Source of the DNA: Auritidibacter sp. Marseille-P8566
Lineage (GTDB): Bacteria > Actinomycetota > Actinomycetes > Actinomycetales > Microbacteriaceae
Assembly: GCA_945895375.1 (NCBI GenBank)
Contig: CAMDEE010000001.1
Coordinates: 218,248 to 282,247, forward strand
Reading direction: 5' to 3'
DNA length: 64,000 bases
A program made the position numbers and the translations under genes. The notes beneath the pieces are model-generated. The model was not told where the DNA came from, ran no database searches, and saw nothing but the letters and a program-made list of their open reading frames with translations. Positions 54,995 to 61,964 of the stretch are shown here, piece by piece; the first letter of the stretch is position 1, and each line of letters begins with the position of its first letter.

Positions 54995-56149
54995 TCAACG
55001 CCTAAAGAACAGACCCGCAATAAAACCAGATCCCCAACTAAAGTGCATCGCAGGCAAAGCCACCATTAGAGCCAACTTTGCCTTCAAACCAAGAGATAAA
55101 GAGGAGACGCTAAGCAAAAGCACCCCGGTTAGGTATGCAATAAGAGGTATGAGCCCCAAAGTACCTAAAACTCCTGTAATTGTGCCTATCAATCCTGCAG
55201 TTACCCCCAAAACCAATACCGGCGGAGCAAAATACCTCAGATTTGCCCTATTTATATGCGCTTTGGTCAATTGAGCTCGCCAAGCCCCAGTATCGAAGAA
55301 CTGTCTAGTCAATTTACGTATTGAGCTTCTTGGGTAGTAAGTAACCTCGAGACGAGGATCAAACCAAACTTGTTCCCCAGACTCCCTAATTCTTAGGTTT
55401 AACTCCCAGTCCTGGCCTCGGATCATCTTTTCGTCAAAACCACCCAGTTTTTCAAGGATTTCCTTGCGGAATACCCCTAAATAGACCGAATCACTGGGTC
55501 CAGCTGATCCACCCACGTGATAAGCACCTCCACCTAGACCAAACCTGCTTCCGTAAGCCCAGGCAACTGCCTGTTGAAAAGGGGTCTCGCCTAGGGCTTT
55601 CATTACTCCACCAACATTGGCAGCCCCAGTTTCATTCAGAATCTGGAGGGCAAGGCTTGTGTAGTAGGGGGAAAGTTGGCTGTGAGCATCAACTCGGACA
55701 ATTACATCGTTTTTGGCAGCTTTGATTGCCAGATTCAGTCCGGCAGGGGTCTTACCCGTTGGATTGGAGACAATTGTGACTGGATATTCAAGTTTTAGGG
55801 CTTCAGCGACCTCTTTTGTTCCATCAGTGGAGGGGCCAATAGCCAAAATGACCTCAATTTGTCCTTTTTCAACGCCTTTTTGTTCAAAAATACTTGAAAC
55901 CGCTGTGCGCAGGTGCTTTTCCTCGTTAAGGACAGGCATAACGAATGATATTGAGGTCAGGGGCTGCTTTGGGCTCACACATAAACCATACCCAATTAGA
56001 TCTTCTTCCAAGGCCTCGGCTAGGGCCAGAAAAGCTGTGTTTGGGTCAAATTCGCTTATGCGAAGTCCGGTTACACAAAGATTACGTTTTTGGACCAATC
56101 TGGCTAATTTGTTGGATTTACCTATAAAAAGTGTTGACAACAGTGGCAT
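54995..56149 (-). CDS. glycosyltransferase family 2, ExoA-like, membrane-bound
   Basis: From about residue 66 the sequence is a GT2 domain: SFVMPVLNEEKHLRTAVSSI, GPSTDGTKEVAE, VIVRVDAHSQL with the DxD-like site, and GGFDEKMIRGQDWELNLRIR. Two to four C-terminal helices follow (APPVLVLGVTAGLIGTI and more). The succinoglycan glycosyltransferase ExoA has this layout. The start is doubtful: ATG 56149 has no ribosome-binding site and lies inside a palindrome, so the internal GTG at 55978 is a serious alternative. Confidence 0.85.
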   Translation of the reverse strand: MPLLSTLFIGKSNKLARLVQKRNLCVTGLRISEFDPNTAFLALAEALEEDLIGYGLCVSPKQPLTSISFVMPVLNEEKHLRTAVSSIFEQKGVEKGQIEVILAIGPSTDGTKEVAEALKLEYPVTIVSNPTGKTPAGLNLAIKAAKNDVIVRVDAHSQLSPYYTSLALQILNETGAANVGGVMKALGETPFQQAVAWAYGSRFGLGGGAYHVGGSAGPSDSVYLGVFRKEILEKLGGFDEKMIRGQDWELNLRIRESGEQVWFDPRLEVTYYPRSSIRKLTRQFFDTGAWRAQLTKAHINRANLRYFAPPVLVLGVTAGLIGTITGVLGTLGLIPLIAYLTGVLLLSVSSLSLGLKAKLALMVALPAMHFSWGSGFIAGLFFRR

Positions 56150-56162
56150 ACTGTAAATCTAG
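56134..56162 (+). promoter_or_regulatory. promoter -35 box and palindrome before the giant repeat gene
   Basis: A perfect TTGACA (56134-56139) is followed after about 17 nt by a weak -10 (around AATCTA/ATCTAG). Inside the spacer lies ACAGT, GGCAT, ACTGT, a 5-bp palindrome suited to a regulator, between the divergent glycosyltransferase and giant-protein genes. Confidence 0.45.
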
Positions 56163-56199
56163 TTTTATCCTGTTTTAGGACTCCTGAGAGGGGAGAGCC

Positions 56200-59100
56200 T
56201 TGAGCTTATCAATTAACCGCGTACGTGGCTTCGTTGCAATTCTCGCTGCCGTCGTACTATTCATTCTTCCAATCCAGGCGACTGCAGCTAATGCAAACAC
56301 TGGTACAGATACATCGCTGTCTGTATTTACTGTCAATGGTGTGGCGGTGGTCGACAAACAAACTGTTCCAGTTCTAGCTGGTGTGTTTGAAGTTGATGTA
56401 GTCGCTACTCCTACTGATCCAACTGCCACTCGAACTATCGATGGCAATGTTGGTTTGGCTCCTGGTGACAACCCTCTCGTTGTAGTTGTCACTGCAGGTG
56501 ATGGTCTTACTAAGCAAACATACGAAATTAACTTGGACGTTGCTAATAGCCCAAACGACACTGGTGCAACAATCACAATTGATGGCACCGAGTTTGTTGA
56601 AGGAACAATCGAACTTCCTGCATTAACCACATCTGTCGAAGTTGGCGTTGTTACTCGTGATGAGAGTGCAACATTTGAAGTCACCGGTGGAACAGATCTT
56701 AACCCTGGTCTAAACGTCATCACTGTTGAAGTAACAGCCGTTGATGGAACTATTGCCACTTACACAATTAATGTGAACGTTGCACTGAACACAGACACCT
56801 CTCTATCTACGTTCACTGTTAACGGCATCGATGTAATCGATGGTGAAGTTGTAGAACTTCCTACAGGCACTGAGTCTGTTGAAGTTGAAGCAATTGCAAC
56901 TGATGCTGATGCAGATTTTGTTGTTACAGGAGCAACAGATCTAGTAACTGGTCAGAACGAACTAAAGGTAACTGTTACTGCCGCTGATGGCGTAACTGTT
57001 GAAGAGATCACCGTCATTCTTGACGTACTAGTAAGCAACGACACAAGCCTTGCTGTGTTTGAAGTCAACGGAGAAGCCGTTGAGGATCAGTCAGAAGTAA
57101 TGCTTGAGCCACTAGTAAATGAAGTTGAAGTCATTGTTGAAACAACTGACATAGACGCTACTTACGAGATCACAGGCGACACCAACCTAGAGCCTGGTCT
57201 AAACATTTTGACCGTTACTGTGACAGCTGCAGACGGAACAACCGCTGACTACAACGTAACTTTGAACGTTGCATTCAACACCGACACAAGCTTGATTTCA
57301 GTTCTAGTCAACGGTGTTGACACTGCTGTTGGAGAAGTTGTTGAACTTGCTCCATACACAGAATCAGTTGACGTGGATGTTCAGACATCTGACCCTGAGG
57401 CAAACATTGAAATCTCTGGTGATGCAGATCTAGCACCTGGCGACAACCTACTTTTGATCACCGTTACCGCTGCTGATGGCGAGACCGTTGAAGAGTTCGA
57501 AATCACTCTGAATGTTCTATTCAACAACGACACATCGCTATCTTCATTCAAGGTAAACGGAGCAGATGTTGAAGATGGTTCAGTAATCGATCTTCCGGCT
57601 TTCACAAGCTCAGTTGATGTTGTTGCTTTGACAACTGATTCAGAAGCAACTGTTGTTATCGATGGTGACACTGAACTTGTTGCTGGCGAGAACACTCTTA
57701 CAGTTACAGTTACTGCAGCTGATGACAGCACACTTGAGTACTACGTTACTTTGAACGTTGCGTTCAACGATGATGCAACTGTCAAGCAGATCACCATCAA
57801 CGATGTTGCAGTTACACCAGGTTCTGTAATCAACCTTGAGTACCTAACAGAAACTGTTGATGTTGCTGTTGAGACAACAGATGCTGAAGCTACTGTTTCA
57901 ATCTCAGGTGACACTGACCTAGTTTCTGGTGAGAACGAATTGGTTGTAACCGTTATTGCGGCTGATGAAACAACCAGCATCGACTACATCTTTACTCTTG
58001 TAGTTGCACTAAGCAACGAAACTGCTTTGAGTGTCTTCCAGGTAAATGGGGCAGATGTTGAAGATGGTGCAGTAATCGATCTTGAGGCTGGAACTACTTC
58101 AGTCGAAGTTATTGCTGAAACTTTGGATGCAGACGCAACCTTCGTTGTCTCTGGAGACCAGGACCTAGTAACCGGAAGCAATGACTTGATTGTGACCGTT
58201 ACAGCTGCTGATGAGCAGAGCTTCTACGAGTATCTAGTTACTCTGGTTGTTGCTCCAGGCACCAACACTGACCTAGCAACCTTGACCGTAAATGGCACCG
58301 AGGTCTTCTACGGTGATGAAGTTGAACTTGAAGCCGGTACTACCGATGTTGAGGTTGAGGTTGAAACTCAAGACCCAGACGCTACATTCTCAGTGGAAGG
58401 TGACTCAGGTCTAGTTCCTGGAGATAACTTCCTAGTTGTAACAGTTCTTGCTGCTGATGGCGAGACCTCTTCTGAGTACGTAGTAATCCTGAAGGTTCTT
58501 TACGGAATTGACACCTCAATTGCTTCTCTTCTAATTGACGGCAACGAGGCATCTCCGGATGACGTAGTTGATCTAGCCGAAGACACCACCGAGGTTGAGG
58601 TTCAGGTAGAGACAACTGACCCAGACGCTACTTTCGAAGTATTTGGTGACAACGAACTTGTTGTTGGCGAGAACGAACTAACCATTACGGTTCTAGCTGC
58701 CGATGGTGAAACATTCGAAGACTTCATCGTTATCTTGGTTGTTCCAGCAAGCACAAACACTGAGCTAGCTGTGTTCAAGATCAATGGAACAGATGTTGCT
58801 GATGGAGACACTTTCGAAACTGAACCAGCTGTAACTTCTGTTGAGCTAACAATTGAGCCACAGAGAATCGAATCAACATTTGAAGTTGCTGGTGGAACTG
58901 ACCTTGTTGCTGGTGAGAACGAGCTAACCGTTACCGTAACAGCTCCAGATGGTGAAACCACTGCTGAGTACAAGGTAATCATCCTTGTTCCTTCAAGCGA
59001 CAGCTCAGTAACTGGAATCTTCGTAGACGGCTTGCTAACTGCCGCTGGTGACATTGTTACCGTGGACAAGGAAGCAACTTCAGTTGACGTTTCAGTTGAG

Positions 59101-61959
59101 ACCACTAACGAATTTGCAACCTCAGTCGTACTCGGCGCAGATGAATTGGTAGTTGGAGACAACACAGTTACCGTTATTGTTTCAGCCCAGGATGGAACCA
59201 CAACCGAATACGTATTCACTGTTCGTGTTGGTGGAGCTTCTACTGACGTGACATTGGACACTTTGACACTAAATGGTGCTGACGTAGTAGATGGGCAAAC
59301 TGTTCAGTTGCCATCAAGAACTACTTCTGTAAACGTAGTTGCAATCACTCGTGATCCAGCAGCTAGTGCCAAGATCACTGGCCGTACTGGTCTAGTAGTC
59401 GGAAGCAACGATGTTGTTGTAACTGTTACTGCAGCTGACCTAAAGACAGTTCGTGTAATCACAATCAAGGCAATTGTTGCTCCTTTGAGCTCTAACACTG
59501 ATCTATCAACATTCACTGTGAATGGTTTGGCAGCAGAAGACAAGGGAACCCTTGCTCTTCCTCCACTAACAAGAGTTGTAAATGTTATTGCAACTCCTGC
59601 GGATGCTGAATCTGTAGTTGTGATTACTGGTCGATCAAACATTGTTGACGGTGCAAACACATTGACTGTAATTGTTACAGCTGCAAGCGGTGCAACGAAG
59701 ACTTACACAGTTACCTTGAACGTTCGCGCTCTTTCAACTGATGTGACTCTGTCTGCTTTCACTGTCAACGGAATCGCCCCGGTTGAAGGAGTCGTAACCC
59801 TAGCTCCTGGAACAACCACCGCGACTGTTGTTGCAACACCTAACTCTCCAACTTCGTTGGTTGTAGTTTCTGGTGCAACTGGTCTACGTACTGGTGATAA
59901 CGCACTTGCTGTTCTAGTTACAGCTGAAAGCGGTGCTACAAGAACTTACCGAGTAACCATGAAGGTTCCTGCTTCTAACAACACTGATCTCGGACTCTTG
60001 ACAATCAATGGTGTTGAAACTGCGACTGGTTCAACTGTGAACCTATCTCGTGGAACAACTGGTGTGGCGGTAAAGGTTGCAACTGCTGATGCTAAGGCTC
60101 AGTTCGTTGTAACAGGTGCGACTGGCCTGGTTGCTGGTTCAAACACACTTTCAGTGAAGGTTACAGCTGCTAACGGAACTACAGAGTTCACTCACACAGT
60201 GACACTATTCGTAGCACTTCCTTCAGCTGACGCTGCCATCAAGAACATCAAGGTAAACGGAACCACAGTTGAAGATAAAGGCACCGTAACTGTTGCTGCC
60301 CTTACTACTTCTGTAGTCGTAGACGTTCAGACAAATGACCCTGAAGCCAAGGCTGTTGTCACCGGTAGATCTGGTCTAGTTGGTGGAGACAACACAGTAA
60401 GCATTGCGGTTACTGCAGCTAACGGAACCACAGTAAAGAACTACTCTGTGACCGTTCGTGTTCTTGTTCTTTCTAGTGATGTGACTTTGAAGTCCTTTAC
60501 TGTGAATACTCAGGCTTTTGTTGATGGTTTGACTGTGAGTGTTCCGTTTGGTACTCGTTCAGTTGATGTTGCTGCTGAGACTAATGATGCTGGCGCTAAG
60601 TTTGCGGTTATTGGTAATGGTGCGCTTAAGACTGGAAGCAACAATGTGACTTTGAAGGTTACTGCTGCTAATGGAGCTACTAAGGATTATGTAGTTGTTG
60701 TTAATGTTTTGAAGTCAACTAGCACTGTTCTTAATACTTTGCTTGTAAATGGTCAGAACGCTTTGACTGGTTCAACTATCACTGTTCCGGCGAGAACTAC
60801 TCTTGCTCAGGTGAAGGCTGCGACTGCTGATGCTGAAGCTACTGTTGCGATCTCTGGTACTACTTTGACAACTGGTTCTAACACTGTTGTTGTGGTTGTT
60901 ACTGCTGCTGATGGCTCTACTAAGAGAACTGTGAATGTGACTGTTGTTGTTACAGCGCTTTCTTCTGATTCAACTTTGAAGAGTTTGACTGCTAATGGTG
61001 TTGCTTACACTTCTCGTGTTGAGCTTCCAATTGGAAGCAAGTCAATGCCTGTTGTTGCTGTTGCGAATGACTCAGGTGCGAGTGTTGAGATCACTGGTAA
61101 CACTAACTTGGTTGCTGGTCTAAACAGCATTCGTGTGAGAGTTACTGCTGCTAATGGCACTTTCACTGACACTACTGTTGAAGCTTTTGTTCTAGCTAGA
61201 AGCACTAACACTGGTATCTCAACTGTTGCTGGCACCTGGTTGATTAATGGTGTTGATGTTGCGACTGAGGGAACTGTTGTTGATTTGGCTGCTGGTAGAA
61301 CAGTTGTTGCTGCTAGTGCTAAGCCTGCTGATGCTAAGGCGACCATTGCGGTTACTGGTACTTCTGGTTTGGTTGCTGGTCTAAACACAGTGACATTCAC
61401 TGTTACTGCTGAAGACGGCACAAGCACAGCTTCATACACAAGAAGCGTCCGTGTTGCAGCTCTTTCAAGCAACACATCACTAACATCTCTAACCGTTGCT
61501 GGATCAGTTGTGGTTTCTGGTGACACCGTGAACGTTCCGTTCGGAACATCTCGTGTCTCCGTTATCCCGGTTGTTGAATCATCGGAAGCTAAGTTCACAG
61601 TCAGTGGAAACACAGGATTGAACACTGGAACTAACTCAGTGGTTGTAACAGTTACTGCTCCAAGCGGAGCTCAGACTGTAAACACCGTGACTGTTCTAGT
61701 AGCCGCACCTGCTGCAAACACTGGTTTGAGCACATTCACAATCAATGATCAAGCAGTAACCGACGGAGCAACTCTAAATGTGGCTGCTGGTACTACTCGA
61801 GTTCGTGTTTCAGCTATCGCAGATGACGCCGCGGCCTCAGTCGAGATCGTTGGTAAGTCTGGTTTGGGTGCTGGAAACAACACTTTGACCGTGACAGTGA
61901 CAGCACTAAGCGGAGCATCAACAACTTACACAGTGACAGTAATCGTAGGGAACGAATAA
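56200..61959 (+). CDS. giant secreted protein of 23 cadherin-like beta-sandwich repeats
   Basis: The TTG start follows AGGGGAG. A signal peptide (about 1-33, ending QATAANA) leads into 23 tandem repeats of about 78-88 residues, most with the frame TxLSxFTVNGxxVxDGxxVxL, TxSVxVxAxTxDxxAT, GDTxLVxGxNxLTVTVTAADGxTxxYxVTLNV. This is the pattern of the bacterial cadherin-like beta-sandwich domain (PF12733 type). I saw no Cys. Repeats 1-12 are strongly acidic; repeats 13-23 carry many Lys/Arg. There is no LAxTG signal or membrane anchor at the end (VIVGNE), so attachment is unclear. Probably a surface fibre or adhesin. Confidence 0.85.
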   Translation: MSLSINRVRGFVAILAAVVLFILPIQATAANANTGTDTSLSVFTVNGVAVVDKQTVPVLAGVFEVDVVATPTDPTATRTIDGNVGLAPGDNPLVVVVTAGDGLTKQTYEINLDVANSPNDTGATITIDGTEFVEGTIELPALTTSVEVGVVTRDESATFEVTGGTDLNPGLNVITVEVTAVDGTIATYTINVNVALNTDTSLSTFTVNGIDVIDGEVVELPTGTESVEVEAIATDADADFVVTGATDLVTGQNELKVTVTAADGVTVEEITVILDVLVSNDTSLAVFEVNGEAVEDQSEVMLEPLVNEVEVIVETTDIDATYEITGDTNLEPGLNILTVTVTAADGTTADYNVTLNVAFNTDTSLISVLVNGVDTAVGEVVELAPYTESVDVDVQTSDPEANIEISGDADLAPGDNLLLITVTAADGETVEEFEITLNVLFNNDTSLSSFKVNGADVEDGSVIDLPAFTSSVDVVALTTDSEATVVIDGDTELVAGENTLTVTVTAADDSTLEYYVTLNVAFNDDATVKQITINDVAVTPGSVINLEYLTETVDVAVETTDAEATVSISGDTDLVSGENELVVTVIAADETTSIDYIFTLVVALSNETALSVFQVNGADVEDGAVIDLEAGTTSVEVIAETLDADATFVVSGDQDLVTGSNDLIVTVTAADEQSFYEYLVTLVVAPGTNTDLATLTVNGTEVFYGDEVELEAGTTDVEVEVETQDPDATFSVEGDSGLVPGDNFLVVTVLAADGETSSEYVVILKVLYGIDTSIASLLIDGNEASPDDVVDLAEDTTEVEVQVETTDPDATFEVFGDNELVVGENELTITVLAADGETFEDFIVILVVPASTNTELAVFKINGTDVADGDTFETEPAVTSVELTIEPQRIESTFEVAGGTDLVAGENELTVTVTAPDGETTAEYKVIILVPSSDSSVTGIFVDGLLTAAGDIVTVDKEATSVDVSVETTNEFATSVVLGADELVVGDNTVTVIVSAQDGTTTEYVFTVRVGGASTDVTLDTLTLNGADVVDGQTVQLPSRTTSVNVVAITRDPAASAKITGRTGLVVGSNDVVVTVTAADLKTVRVITIKAIVAPLSSNTDLSTFTVNGLAAEDKGTLALPPLTRVVNVIATPADAESVVVITGRSNIVDGANTLTVIVTAASGATKTYTVTLNVRALSTDVTLSAFTVNGIAPVEGVVTLAPGTTTATVVATPNSPTSLVVVSGATGLRTGDNALAVLVTAESGATRTYRVTMKVPASNNTDLGLLTINGVETATGSTVNLSRGTTGVAVKVATADAKAQFVVTGATGLVAGSNTLSVKVTAANGTTEFTHTVTLFVALPSADAAIKNIKVNGTTVEDKGTVTVAALTTSVVVDVQTNDPEAKAVVTGRSGLVGGDNTVSIAVTAANGTTVKNYSVTVRVLVLSSDVTLKSFTVNTQAFVDGLTVSVPFGTRSVDVAAETNDAGAKFAVIGNGALKTGSNNVTLKVTAANGATKDYVVVVNVLKSTSTVLNTLLVNGQNALTGSTITVPARTTLAQVKAATADAEATVAISGTTLTTGSNTVVVVVTAADGSTKRTVNVTVVVTALSSDSTLKSLTANGVAYTSRVELPIGSKSMPVVAVANDSGASVEITGNTNLVAGLNSIRVRVTAANGTFTDTTVEAFVLARSTNTGISTVAGTWLINGVDVATEGTVVDLAAGRTVVAASAKPADAKATIAVTGTSGLVAGLNTVTFTVTAEDGTSTASYTRSVRVAALSSNTSLTSLTVAGSVVVSGDTVNVPFGTSRVSVIPVVESSEAKFTVSGNTGLNTGTNSVVVTVTAPSGAQTVNTVTVLVAAPAANTGLSTFTINDQAVTDGATLNVAAGTTRVRVSAIADDAAASVEIVGKSGLGAGNNTLTVTVTALSGASTTYTVTVIVGNE
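56287..61959 (+). repeat. 23 tandem protein-coding repeats of about 246 nt
   Basis: The repeat unit is clear at protein level throughout, while DNA identity between units is moderate. From about 60470 to 61390 the units use a different codon set from their neighbours (see the finding on mosaic codon use). Confidence 0.85.
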
Positions 61960-61964
61960 CGAAA

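Noticed and set aside
56175-56759. Long antisense ORFs opposite the giant repeat genes (also 58602-59261, 61005-61625 and others)
   Set aside because: They mirror the repetitive sense frame, are rich in Ser/Thr/Val from the complement of Ala/Thr/Asp/Val codons, and have no start signals.
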